From the NCBI GenBank assembly GCA_963741385.1, contig CAVUHO010000006.1, forward strand, positions 310,001 through 374,000: a DNA stretch of 64,000 nucleotides, given 5' to 3'. The DNA comes from Sulfomarinibacter sp963741385. GTDB lineage: Bacteria; Acidobacteriota; Thermoanaerobaculia; Thermoanaerobaculales; Sulfomarinibacteraceae. Both the position numbers and the translations under genes were made by a program. The notes beneath the pieces are model-generated. The model was not told the DNA's origin. It did not search any database and saw only the letters and a program-made list of their open reading frames with translations. Position 1 is the stretch's first letter, and each line of letters starts with the position of its first letter. Of the stretch, positions 44,852 to 53,706 are shown piece by piece.

Positions 44852-46834
44852 ATGTGCGGCATTGCCGGAGTCGTCGGGGAAGCCAGCGAACCTGGTCATC
44901 AGTTGATCCGGAAGATGTTGTCGCAGCTGCATCATCGAGGTCCGGACGAGCGCGGTTATTACATCGGACCTGATGTCGCACTTGGCAATACACGATTGAG
45001 CATTGTCGACCTCGCCGGCGGAACCCAGCCAATAGAGAACGAGTCCCGACGGATGGTCGTCGTCATGAACGGCGAAATATACAACCACCGAGAGTTGGCC
45101 GAGGAACTGAAGGCCAAAGGCCATCACTTCCGGACTCGATGCGATACCGAGGTCGCACTACACCTGTATGAAGAATACGGAAGGGAATTCGTCCACCGAC
45201 TCAATGGACAGTTCGCGATCGCCATCTGGGACAAGGATGAGCGACGCCTTGTCCTGGTACGAGACCGCCCCGGAATCCGTCCTCTCTTCTTTTTTTGCGA
45301 CGGAAAGAAGCTCGTTTTTGGCTCAGAAATCAAAGCAATCCTTACCGATCGCAGCATCCCTCGGGAACTTGAACCGCAGGGAATCGATCAGATCTTCACG
45401 TTCTGGACGTCGATTGGGGAATCCTCCTGCTTCAATGGAATTCGTCAGGTACAACCCGGTTGCTGGGTTGAATTCAGAGAGGGCCACCTGACATCGGGCC
45501 GTTACTGGGACTATCCGTTGCCGGAGGGTGATCTCTCAGACGAAAACCTGGGCGACGAGGACTCGTACAAGGAAGCGTTTCTCGAGCAACTCAGTCGTTC
45601 GGTTGAACTGAGACTCCGAGCCGATGTGACCGTTGGGAGTTATCTCAGCGGCGGGATCGACTCGTCAGCGATCGCGCTCCTCGCACAGAAGGAAAAGGGG
45701 AGCAATCTCAAGACGTATGGAATCGAATTCTCAGACGAGTTTCTGGACGAGAGCGCATTCCAGCAACAGATGGTCGACCACCTCGGATCGGATCACCGGA
45801 GAATTCGTTGTCAGAATTCGGATATCGCAGACGTCTTCAGGACGGTTGTGTGGCATGCCGAACAACCGTTGTTTCGAACCGCACCGTCCCCACTGTTTCT
45901 GCTCTCCAAACTCGTTCGCGACGACGGTATCAAGGTAGTGTTGACCGGAGAGGGTGCCGACGAGGTCTTGTGGGGCTACGACCTGTTCAAGGAAGCGGCG
46001 GTGTTGAGGTTCTGGGCAAAGGACCCAAAATCGCAACTGCGTCCTCAACTGTTTCGACGTCTCTACGGGCATCACCCGACGTTTCGGAACCCCCGCTATG
46101 CCAACATGTTGATCGGACTCTACCGCCCGGCCTTGGCTGACACGGCAAACCCGTTTTTCTCACACGCCTTCAGATGGCAAACCAACGTCAAACAAAAGGT
46201 TTTCTTCTCGGACACCTTTCGTGACCGCCTCGGCGGGTACAGTGCGACCGATCATCTGCGTGACCTGATGCCCGAGGGCTTTGCCGGGTTCGGCAACCAC
46301 GGGAGGGCCCAGTATCTTGAATGCCACACGTTGCTCCAGGGTTCTCTTCTTTCGAGCCAGGGAGATCGCATGTCGATGAGTCACTCAGTTGAAGGACGAT
46401 ATCCGTTCCTCGACCATGAATTCATCGAGTTCTGTGCCCGCCTGCCTTCGCGATACAAACTTCGGGTCCTGCGTGATAAGTACATTTTGAGGTCGGCGTT
46501 CAAATCGACTCTCCCTTCGGCAATAACCGCTCGGCCGAAGCACGCCTATCAGGCACCCGAAATCAACGGATTCTTGAGCAACGGGCGATTGCGCGACTAT
46601 GTGCGAGAAGCGATGTCTGCAGATCGAGTGGAAGAGGCCGGAATATTCGATCCGATGGCCGTAAACCAACTCGTTGAGAGGGCAGAACGGTTGAAGCGCG
46701 AACAGAGCGGAATCCGGGACAACCTGGCGTTTGTCCAGGTTCTTTCCACCCAGATCCTTCACGATCGCTTCGTCAAGCAGCCGTGGAACGTCGAACTCGA
46801 CGACCGTGAATTTCACGTGATTGACGACACCTGA
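44852..46834 (+). CDS. asnB: Asparagine synthase (glutamine-hydrolysing)-family amidotransferase
   Basis: The 660-residue protein has an N-terminal class-II glutaminase domain starting MCGIAGV, so Cys2 is the nucleophile, with LHHRGPDERG and NGEIYNH. The synthetase domain has the PP-loop YLSGGIDSS near residues 264-272, and VVLTGEGADEVLWGYD. AsnB-like enzymes form Asn, but many in polysaccharide loci amidate sugar or peptide substrates. The base composition looks like the polysaccharide island rather than its GC-rich neighbours. Dedicated amidotransferases of this type occur in XrtA loci (family knowledge), so a role in the polysaccharide/NRPS pathway is plausible but unproven. Confidence 0.9.
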   Translation: MCGIAGVVGEASEPGHQLIRKMLSQLHHRGPDERGYYIGPDVALGNTRLSIVDLAGGTQPIENESRRMVVVMNGEIYNHRELAEELKAKGHHFRTRCDTEVALHLYEEYGREFVHRLNGQFAIAIWDKDERRLVLVRDRPGIRPLFFFCDGKKLVFGSEIKAILTDRSIPRELEPQGIDQIFTFWTSIGESSCFNGIRQVQPGCWVEFREGHLTSGRYWDYPLPEGDLSDENLGDEDSYKEAFLEQLSRSVELRLRADVTVGSYLSGGIDSSAIALLAQKEKGSNLKTYGIEFSDEFLDESAFQQQMVDHLGSDHRRIRCQNSDIADVFRTVVWHAEQPLFRTAPSPLFLLSKLVRDDGIKVVLTGEGADEVLWGYDLFKEAAVLRFWAKDPKSQLRPQLFRRLYGHHPTFRNPRYANMLIGLYRPALADTANPFFSHAFRWQTNVKQKVFFSDTFRDRLGGYSATDHLRDLMPEGFAGFGNHGRAQYLECHTLLQGSLLSSQGDRMSMSHSVEGRYPFLDHEFIEFCARLPSRYKLRVLRDKYILRSAFKSTLPSAITARPKHAYQAPEINGFLSNGRLRDYVREAMSADRVEEAGIFDPMAVNQLVERAERLKREQSGIRDNLAFVQVLSTQILHDRFVKQPWNVELDDREFHVIDDT

Positions 46835-47019
46835 AAACGGAGACCTGGCAGCATCCACTGGTTTCTCCTCGACGTGGTGGCGACCGGTTGCCACGTCGCC
46901 CGCCCTCCCACGAAAACCCGACGGAGAGTCATTGGGCGCGCGTCTCGCGTACCGGGTGGGAGGTCGAAATTTCAATATCACCTCACAATTGCTCACGGTT
47001 GTCTCGGGGTGGATTGTCG

Positions 47020-47099
47020 GGCACGCGTCCCGCGTGCCGGGTGGGTTGGTCGAGAATTGAACGCCGCCCTCCACCCACCTGGCAGCCGGGACGGCTACC
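47020..47099. repeat. Two hairpin repeats, one with a variant stem
   Basis: At 47020-47038 the hairpin is GGCACGCG-TCC-CGCGTGCC, a fully paired stem with different bases from the usual GGCAGCCG-TCC-CGGCTGCC. At 47081-47099 a reverse-oriented copy reads GGCAGCCG-GGA-CGGCTACC, with one G-T wobble. A weaker relative lies near 46936. The rest of the 46835-47230 gap shows only similar repeat debris. Confidence 0.8.
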
Positions 47100-47230
47100 C
47101 CACAATTGCACACCGCCGGCCCCACCGCCCCTGGATTCGTCCGGGTGCGGCGCGGTCTGGGGGCGCCCTCGTGGTAGGGTAGGTGCGACCGGGTCGCAAA
47201 CCGGCGAGACCACGACTGGAGCATCTCTGC

Positions 47231-48504
47231 ATGACATCCATTTCACAGGGAAACGAGTCCGAGCCCAACCACACCGCAGCGTCGCCCCATCGTCTGGGGC
47301 AACGTGGCGTTTCTCACGCTGCTGCCGCTGGCCGTGGTCATCGCGGTCCCGTGGTACGTCCTCACGCACGGGGTGACGTGGGTCGAGATCGTTGCGTGTA
47401 TCGCGATGTGGTTGCTGACCGGCCTCAGCATCACCGCCGGATACCACCGGCTGTTCACCCACCGCGCCTGGGCGGCGCCGGCGCCGGTGCGAGCGGTGTT
47501 TGCGGTCATCGGCGCGGCGGCTTATGAAAACAGCGTCATCTCGTGGGCGGCAGCCCATCGTTTTCACCACCGCAACGTCGACACCGACGACGATCCCTAC
47601 AACGCCCAGGAAGGGTTCTTCTACTCTCACATGGGCTGGGTGATGGTCGAGGGCGCGAAGCACGACGACACCTCGAACGTCCCCGATCTGTGGAAAGACC
47701 CGATTCTCCGCTGGCAGCACCGGCACCCCATCGCGATCGGCACCGTGTTCAATTTCGGCTCGACGATTCTCCTCGGTCTGATCACCGGCCACATGCTCGG
47801 CATGTTCGTCTTCGCGTTGCTCCTGAGGTTGGTGCTCACCCAACATTTCACGTTTTCTCATCAACTCGGCGGCCCACATGTGGGGCAGCCAGCCCTACTC
47901 GACCGCCCACTCGGCTCGGGACAACTGGTTCCTGTCGTTTCTCTCGTTCGGCGAGGGCTACCACAACTACCACCACAGCTTTCAGGCCGACTACCGCAAC
48001 GGACCGCGGCTTTACAACTGGGACCCGAGCAAGTGGTTGATCTGGCTCCTGGCACGGGTCGGGATGGCCAGCAATCTCCGGCGCAGCCCTATCGACGTCA
48101 CGTTGGGGCGGATTTTCGAGCACGCGCGCGAGACTTTCAACGAGCATTTGAAGACGGCCGGTGACACCATCGACGGCTGGCAGGCGACCGCGAGAGCGCA
48201 CACCACGGCCGCCGGCGAGGCCGTCCTCGAGATGATCGGCCCCGGCCCCACGCAGACCCTGCGCGAGAGCATCCTGGCCGCCGAACATCGGTGCGAAGAG
48301 GCGCTGGCCGAACTCAAGCATGCCCGCACCGCGCTGCAGGCCACCCTCGCCGAGGGATCCGACTTCCTTTCGCGACGGCAGCTTCGCCGCCGGTATCGCG
48401 AAGCGAAGAGATCCGCCCACGAGGCTTTCGAACACTGGAGGGAACTCGGCAGGGCGTACCTCGAGAGCGCGACACCCACGAATCTCGTGCCGCAACCCGG
48501 ATAA
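47231..48504 (+). pseudogene. Fatty-acid (acyl) desaturase disrupted by two single-base frameshifts
   Basis: Joined across two shifts the protein is an integral-membrane acyl desaturase of about 420 residues. It has the three His boxes HRLFTH, HRFHH and GYHNYHH, plus the conserved NSAAHMWGS segment. ATG 47231 begins MTSISQGNESEP; dropping one C of the CCCC run at 47285-47288 restores SPIVWGNVAFLTLL. Dropping one T of the TTTT run at 47853-47856 restores HFTFLINSAAHMWG. A helical, probably coiled-coil C-terminus of about 120 residues follows. The rest of the coding sequence is intact, so this may be a very recent pseudogene or a sequencing/assembly error. The intact enzyme would introduce a double bond into membrane acyl chains using di-iron and O2. 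Confidence 0.85.
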
Positions 48505-48646
48505 CTCTTCCGCGGCGCGCCGCTCGACGAAAATCCTCGCCTTGAGACCCGGGCTCGTCTTGGCAACCCCCGTGACTCCAGACCGTACCTGACAGTGGGC
48601 GGTCGTACGGAGACCGTTCAGCCACAACGGGTCCAGCGGGGGTCAC

Positions 48647-49567
48647 ATGAACAAGCCGGGCAGGTTCCTCATCGCATCCATGATCGCGGCCGCGCTCGCC
48701 GGCGGCGCCTGGGCGCGGTCCTCTGACGGGATTCTCGAGATCGTCGATATCACCCCGTCCGTGGTGATGGCCCAGAACCCCAGCGGCTCGAACATCACCT
48801 GCATCGCACTTGACGACGGTCTGGTGTTCGTCGACACCGGCCTCAGCACCGAAGCGGCATCGACTTTCCGCAAACAGATGGAGAAGCGCTTCGACCGTCC
48901 CACGCGGTACCTGATGCTGACCCACGCGCACCTCGACCACATCTTCGCGATGGGCGCCTTCGCCGATGTCGAGGTCGTGGCGGCTGCGGCAGAGCGACCG
49001 CTGTTCGAGCTTCAGCTGGCCCTCGAGTGGGACGACAACGCCATCCAGGGCTACAACAACATCTTCCCCACCTTTGCCGAGGCGCAGAAGACGGCGCAAC
49101 CGTTCCTGCCGACCATCTGGGTCGAGTCGGAGCAGGTTTTCGGTTCACCCGGCAACCACGTCGTGTTCGCCAACACCGGCGGCCACACCACGGGTTCCTC
49201 GTACGTCTCCTTTCCTTCAGAGTCCGTGCTGGTCACCGGCGATCTCGTCCAGGTGGACAAGTACCCCTACTTCGGTGATGAAACAACCGACCTCACCGCC
49301 TGGATTGACACCCTCAAGAGCTGGTACGCCACCAACCCGGCCCGGGTGTGCCCGGGTCACGGCCGGGTGGTGGACAGGGACTACCTGCGTCTGGAATGGG
49401 AGTACTTCGAAAATCTGGTGGCCGCCCTCCGGGCGCTCAAGGAAGACGGTGTTTCGCTGGAGGAAGCGGTGATCCACCCCAGTCTGCCGGCGGGCTGCTG
49501 GGTGGACAACTGCCCCGAACCGCGCTGGTTCAAATACTGTATCGCCCTGGCCTACGGCAAGCTCTGA
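48647..49567 (+). CDS. Secreted metallo-beta-lactamase-fold hydrolase
   Basis: The 306-residue protein has a signal peptide (to about AWA at 21-23). The MBL zinc motif is THAHLDH with His93, His95, Asp97 and His98. The second site is NTGGHTTGSS, followed by VTGDLVQVDK and CPGHG. It is a periplasmic metal-dependent hydrolase resembling subclass-B-like or SoxH/glyoxalase II-like enzymes. A beta-lactamase role is not indicated by the sequence. The substrate is unknown. It starts at ATG 48647 with a GGGGG stretch about 8 bases upstream. Confidence 0.85.
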   Translation: MNKPGRFLIASMIAAALAGGAWARSSDGILEIVDITPSVVMAQNPSGSNITCIALDDGLVFVDTGLSTEAASTFRKQMEKRFDRPTRYLMLTHAHLDHIFAMGAFADVEVVAAAAERPLFELQLALEWDDNAIQGYNNIFPTFAEAQKTAQPFLPTIWVESEQVFGSPGNHVVFANTGGHTTGSSYVSFPSESVLVTGDLVQVDKYPYFGDETTDLTAWIDTLKSWYATNPARVCPGHGRVVDRDYLRLEWEYFENLVAALRALKEDGVSLEEAVIHPSLPAGCWVDNCPEPRWFKYCIALAYGKL

Positions 49568-49663
49568 AACGCCGCCGCATAGCCCCCCAAACCCACCTGA
49601 ATTCCCCGCTCCCAAACGACTCCGCAGCCCCGATCTGCTAGGGTAGAAACAGGGGAGGACGGA

Positions 49664-49873
49664 TTGGGCAGAAAAAGCGGTTCGTACAAGTTCGAAAAAC
49701 GGCAGAAAGAACTCAAGAAGCAGAAGAAAAAACAGGACAAGCTCGACAAGCGTCTGAACAAGGGAGGCGAGTTCGACGACGAACCGCAGCCCGCAGGTTT
49801 GGAAGGCGTTGAGTTCGACGGGGACAGTGAGCCGGATGAGGACGTCGATTCGGACGAAGACGACGACTCCTGA
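49664..49873 (+). CDS. Small charged conserved protein
   Basis: The 69-residue protein has a strongly basic first half (GRKSGSYKFEKRQKELKKQK) and a strongly acidic end (SEPDEDVDSDEDDDS). It starts with TTG 49664 after GGGGAGGACGGA. Small proteins with the same N-terminal pattern occur in deltaproteobacteria and acidobacteria (recall). The charge pattern suggests RNA or ribosome association, but the function is unknown. Confidence 0.7.
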   Translation: MGRKSGSYKFEKRQKELKKQKKKQDKLDKRLNKGGEFDDEPQPAGLEGVEFDGDSEPDEDVDSDEDDDS

Positions 49874-49975
49874 CATCGCCTGGGCCGACGCGGCCCGTGG
49901 ATATTTTCGTTTCTTCATCCCCAGTACCGGGGATGACTTTGACACCCGCTTGATTCCGGCAACGTACGAGGCGCG

Positions 49976-50620
49976 ATGAGAGCCGTCATCTTCGACATGG
50001 ACGGAGTCATTATCGACTCCGAGCCCCTGTGGCGCGTGGCCGAACGCCAGGTCTTTGCCGAAGTCGGCATCACACTCTCCGACGCGGACTGTGAACACAC
50101 CATGGGCATGCGGACCGACGAGGTCATCGCCCATTGGTTTGACCGGTGTCCCTGGCGCGGTGTCGCGCCCGACGAGGTGGAACGGCGACTCACCCAACGA
50201 ATGCAGTTCCTGATCGCCGAGCGGGGCACGGCCATGCCCGGTCTCGAACAGGCCCTCGCCGCAGTCCGAAGCGCAGGCCTCGCGCTGGCCCTGGCATCGT
50301 CGTCGAACCCTGCCCTCATCGATGCGGTCCTGCGCAAGCTCGAGTTGACCACGACGTTCGATGCTGTGCGATCGGCGATCCACGAGGATTTCGGCAAACC
50401 TCACCCCGCGGTCTTTCTCTCCACCGCACGCGATCTCGGGGTACAGCCCTCGGAGTGCGCCGTGATCGAAGACTCGGCGGCCGGCGTTGAATCCGCCCGC
50501 GCCGCCGGGATGCGGGTCATCGCCGTACCGCCGCCCCACCTCTTCGCAGATCCTGCGTACGATCTCGTGGACGTCAAGCTCCACTCGCTCGAACAGTTCA
50601 CCGTTGACCTGATCTCGTGA
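49976..50620 (+). CDS. hxpB: HAD-family sugar-phosphate phosphatase (YniC/HxpB-like)
   Basis: The 214-residue HAD subfamily IA protein has motif I FDMDGVIIDSEPLW with the catalytic Asp pair, motif II LASSS, motif III Lys in FGKPHP and motif IV IEDSAAGV. The whole chain tracks E. coli YniC (VDLWYxxxPW-like HWFDRCPW, then DVKLHSLEQFT), a hexitol/2-deoxyglucose-6-phosphate phosphatase. It is cytoplasmic and Mg-dependent. It converges with the EamA transporter gene, with the stops one base apart. Confidence 0.85.
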   Translation: MRAVIFDMDGVIIDSEPLWRVAERQVFAEVGITLSDADCEHTMGMRTDEVIAHWFDRCPWRGVAPDEVERRLTQRMQFLIAERGTAMPGLEQALAAVRSAGLALALASSSNPALIDAVLRKLELTTTFDAVRSAIHEDFGKPHPAVFLSTARDLGVQPSECAVIEDSAAGVESARAAGMRVIAVPPPHLFADPAYDLVDVKLHSLEQFTVDLIS

Positions 50621-50621
50621 A

Positions 50622-51503
50622 TCAGCTGCGTTCGGTGAGGGCCACCCCGGCGAACACCAACACCGCACCGATGACCAGGTTGATGGAGATGGTCTCGCCG
50701 AGGTAGAAGGCGGCGAATCCAGCCGTCAACGGCGGGATGAGGTAGAGGTACACGCCGACCTTCTGCGACTCTGATTGACCGAGGGCGATGAAGTACAGCA
50801 GGGTCGCCAGGAACGAACACCCAACCCCGAGAAAGGCGATGGCCGCCCAGGCCTCCGGGTTCAACGTCGAGATATCAAACCCGGTCAGCCGGGCCTGGGC
50901 CCACCCCACCGGCGCCATCCACGACGCCCCGATCACCGTCACCCACGCGGTCACCCGGAGCGCTCCGAGTTGATCTGTGAGTTTCTTGCCAAAGACCGTG
51001 AACAAGCCCCACATGACGAGGCTCGCAAGCACCAACAGGTCGCCGAGGATATGTTCGTCCAGCTCCAGCGAGGTCAGCTTGGCCAACCCCATGACCACGA
51101 GCACGCCCACCACCGCCAGGGCCACGCCGGCAGCTTTGCGCAGGGTGATCCTCTCGCCCAGAACCAGAACCGAAAGCAGCATGATGGTGATGGGCCCCGT
51201 GGTCGTGTAGAGCGACGCGTTGGAGGCAGTGGTGTATTGCAGACCGATGGTCTGTGAGGCGTAGTGGAGACCGGCGCCGAACAGACTCAGAACAAGGAGC
51301 TCTCGGAATACCCGCCACCCACCAAGGCCGCGGGTGCCGCCGGTAGCAAAGATCCACGGTAGGAAACAGGCGGCCGAAATCAGCAGCCTGAGCGAAACAA
51401 CCACCAACGGCGGCGCCGATTCGAGGGCCACCTTGGTGGCGACGAACGAGACCGCCCACAGGACGACGGCGGTCAGCAGGGCAAGGCGGGCGCGGGTCGG
51501 CAT
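50622..51503 (-). CDS. EamA/DMT-superfamily transporter
   Basis: The 293-residue protein has ten hydrophobic segments in two EamA repeats, beginning ALLTAVVLWAVSFVATKVAL and, for the second half, LLVLASLVMWGLFTVFGKKL. Each repeat ends in the conserved GxxLIxxGV-like segment (AGVALAVVGVLVVMG, LVIGAVLVFAGVALTE). Such proteins export metabolites or amino acids; the substrate cannot be predicted. Its promoter region holds the composite repeat element at 51520-51783. Confidence 0.88.
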   Translation of the reverse strand: MPTRARLALLTAVVLWAVSFVATKVALESAPPLVVVSLRLLISAACFLPWIFATGGTRGLGGWRVFRELLVLSLFGAGLHYASQTIGLQYTTASNASLYTTTGPITIMLLSVLVLGERITLRKAAGVALAVVGVLVVMGLAKLTSLELDEHILGDLLVLASLVMWGLFTVFGKKLTDQLGALRVTAWVTVIGASWMAPVGWAQARLTGFDISTLNPEAWAAIAFLGVGCSFLATLLYFIALGQSESQKVGVYLYLIPPLTAGFAAFYLGETISINLVIGAVLVFAGVALTERS

Positions 51504-51519
51504 GGCGATGCAGTTTATA

Positions 51520-51783
51520 TGAATTTTGAGTTTTGAATTTTGAATTTTGAATTCCCATCCAGCCTCCCACCGTGGCCCTCAGATTCCGGGTCGATTGTTC
51601 ACCAGCCCGGCAGCCGGGACGGCTGCCCCACGAAGGGCGAAGATGGGAGGTTTGTGGGGCAGGCGTCCCGGCTGCCATTCACTAGGTTTTCAGAAACGTC
51701 GTGAAAGCCTTGTGGGGTAGGCGTCCCGCCTGCCGGGTGGATGGCTGGGAATTCAAAATTCAAAATTCATAATTGAGAATTCA
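51520..51783. repeat. Composite inverted-repeat element carrying hairpin repeats
   Basis: The ends are inverted copies of each other: left 51520-51562 (TTTTGAATT units, then GAATTCCCATCCAGCC) and right 51739-51783 (GGATGGCTGGGAATTC, then AATTCAAAA units). Between them are three hairpins at 51609-51627, 51658-51676 and 51716-51734, in both orientations and with three different stem sequences. There is no open frame. The structure resembles a MITE-like non-autonomous element inserted between two divergent genes. Confidence 0.7.
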
Positions 51784-51838
51784 CCGTCAATGCTACTCTC
51801 GAGCTGCGCACACGGCCCCGCTTTCGAGGAGGACTCAA

Positions 51839-52894
51839 ATGAAGACACGCATCACGGAGCTGTTCGGCGTCGAGCACCCGATCGTTCTTTCCGGGATGAG
51901 CTGGATCAGCACCCCCGAGCTGGTGGCGGCGGTTTCGAACGCCGGTGGTCTCGGCATCCTCGCGACCGGGGTTCTGGACGCAGTCCAGACCCGCGAGGCG
52001 GTGCGCCGGACCCGCGAGCTGACCGACCGGCCGTTCGCGGCCAATGTCACCCTCTACTTTCCGGGCAACCGCAAGAACGCCGAGGTGCTGCTCGCCGAAG
52101 AGGTGCCGGTCATCAACTACTCGCTCGGCAAGGGCGACTGGATCTGCAACGGCGCCCACGCCTACGGCGGCAAGGTGATAGCGACCGTCGCCACTCAAAA
52201 GCACGCTGTGGCTGCCGAGCGCGACGGCGCCGACGCCCTGATCGTCACCGGCCACGAGGCGGCGGGGCACGGCGGCCCGACCACCTCCCTGGTCCTGGTG
52301 CCCAGCCTCGCAGATCGGGTCTCGATCCCGATCATCGCCGCCGGAGGATTTGCCGACGGGCGAGGGCTTGCCGCGGCGTTGACACTCGGCGCCGATGGTG
52401 TTGCGATGGGGACCCGCTTCATGAACACGCTCGAGAGCCCGGTTCACGACGGCGCCAAGCGAGCCAGCATCGAGCACCAAATGGCCGACACCGTCTACAC
52501 CAACCGGGTCGACGGTCTCTACGGCCGCTATGTCGATGCTCCCGGTGCGCAGCGGCTGATCCACCAGCGGCTGAATCCCCTGTCCGCGCTCCTGCGGTCG
52601 CGCGAGATCGCCGGCCTGCTCGGCCTGCCGTGGGGCAAGCTTGCCGCCGGGATCGTCCTTTCGGGCTACAAGAAATCCGTGCAGATGGCGCGGATGGCGA
52701 TCGGCTTCGAAGCCTTCAAGAACGGCTGCACCCAGGGCGATCTCGAGCGGGGCGTGCTGCCGCTCGGCCAGTGTACGGGGCTGATCGACGACACCCCCAC
52801 AGTCGCAGCGGTGATCCATCGCATTGTCGAAGAGGCGGAAGCAGCAGCGACCCGCCTCGAGCAGGCCACGGAGCACCCGGTCGCGGTGGGGTGA
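51839..52894 (+). CDS. Nitronate monooxygenase / FabK-like flavoenzyme
   Basis: The 351-residue TIM-barrel flavoprotein has IVLSGMSWISTPELVAAVSNAGGLG at the N-terminus. The family His motif VTGHEAAGHGG follows, then the FMN phosphate loop IIAAGGFADGRGLAAALTLGADGVAMGTRF. Members are nitronate monooxygenases or FabK enoyl-ACP reductases, and the motifs do not separate these firmly. ATG 51839 is strongly supported by GAGGAGGA at 51826-51833. It is transcribed away from the composite repeat element. Confidence 0.85.
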   Translation: MKTRITELFGVEHPIVLSGMSWISTPELVAAVSNAGGLGILATGVLDAVQTREAVRRTRELTDRPFAANVTLYFPGNRKNAEVLLAEEVPVINYSLGKGDWICNGAHAYGGKVIATVATQKHAVAAERDGADALIVTGHEAAGHGGPTTSLVLVPSLADRVSIPIIAAGGFADGRGLAAALTLGADGVAMGTRFMNTLESPVHDGAKRASIEHQMADTVYTNRVDGLYGRYVDAPGAQRLIHQRLNPLSALLRSREIAGLLGLPWGKLAAGIVLSGYKKSVQMARMAIGFEAFKNGCTQGDLERGVLPLGQCTGLIDDTPTVAAVIHRIVEEAEAAATRLEQATEHPVAVG

Positions 52895-52972
52895 GGTGGC
52901 AGTTTTTAGGTTTGAGTTTTGAGTTTTGAGTTTTAAGGTTCGGGCGGTCGTGCGGTGACCAACCATCGCAAT

Positions 52973-53663
52973 GGCAGCCGGGACGGCTGCCCCACAAGGT
53001 TTTCAGAAGCGAATTGACCGGCTTGTTTACAGGATATTCAGAGATGCCGTGAAGGGTTTGTGGGGCAGCCGTCCCGGCTGCCATTTACAGGGTGTTCAGA
53101 GGCGCCGTGAAAGCCTTGTGGGGCAGCCGTCCCGGCTGCCATTTACAGGGTTTTCAGAGGCGCCGTGAAAGCCTTGTGGGGCAGCCGTCCCGGCTGCCAT
53201 TTACAGGGTGTTCAGAGGCGCCGTGAAAGGCTTGTGGGGCAGCCGTCCCGGCTGCCATTTACAGGGTTTTCAGAGGCGCCGTGAAAGCCTTGTGGGGCAG
53301 CCGTCCCGGCTGCCATTTACAGGGTGTTCAGAGGCGCCGTGAAAGCCTTGTGGGGCAGCCGTCCCGGCTGCCATTTACAGGGTATTCAGAGGCGCCGTGA
53401 AAGGCTTGTGGGGCAGCCGTCCCGGCTGCCATTTACAGGGTTTTCAGAGGCGCCGTGAAAGGCCTTGTGGGGCAGCCGTCCCGGCTGCCATTTACAGAGT
53501 GTTCAGAGGCGCCGTGAAAGGCTTGTGGGGCAGCCGTCCCGGCTGCCATTTACAGGGTGTTCAGAGGCGCCGTGAAAGGCTTGTGGGGCAGCCGTCCCGG
53601 CTGCCATTTACAGAGAGTTCAGAAGCGCCGTGAAAGCCTTGTGGGGCAGCCGTCCCGGCTGCC
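52973..53663. repeat. Tandem array of 11 hairpin repeats (about 58-bp period) with one inverted copy
   Basis: Eleven direct copies of a unit run CTTGTGGGGCAGCCG-TCC-CGGCTGCC, then ATTTACAGGG, TTCAGAGG and CGCCGTGAAAG. The GTGGGG landmarks are at 53061, 53118, 53176, 53234, 53292, 53350, 53408, 53467, 53525, 53583 and 53641, so the period is 57-59 bases. A reverse-oriented hairpin (52973-52991) starts the array. Units are almost identical between hairpins too, which argues against CRISPR. A period not divisible by three means the frames running through it are accidental. Confidence 0.92.
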
Positions 53664-53706
53664 GCTGCGATCCGCGCAGCGGATCGCCGTGGCATACTGG
53701 CGCGGT

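Noticed and set aside
48647..49567. Metallo-beta-lactamase resistance gene
   Set aside because: The fold and zinc motif are shared by many hydrolases; nothing in the sequence indicates beta-lactam activity.
53397..53633. Protein-coding frame with repeated WGSRPGCH / GQPSRLP segments
   Set aside because: It arises from reading the hairpin array. The 58-base period is not a multiple of three, so the three frames simply rotate, and no ribosome site or family match is seen.
52973..53663. CRISPR array
   Set aside because: The repeats are regular, but the segments between hairpins are also nearly identical, the period is 57-59 bases as a single unit, and no cas gene is present.
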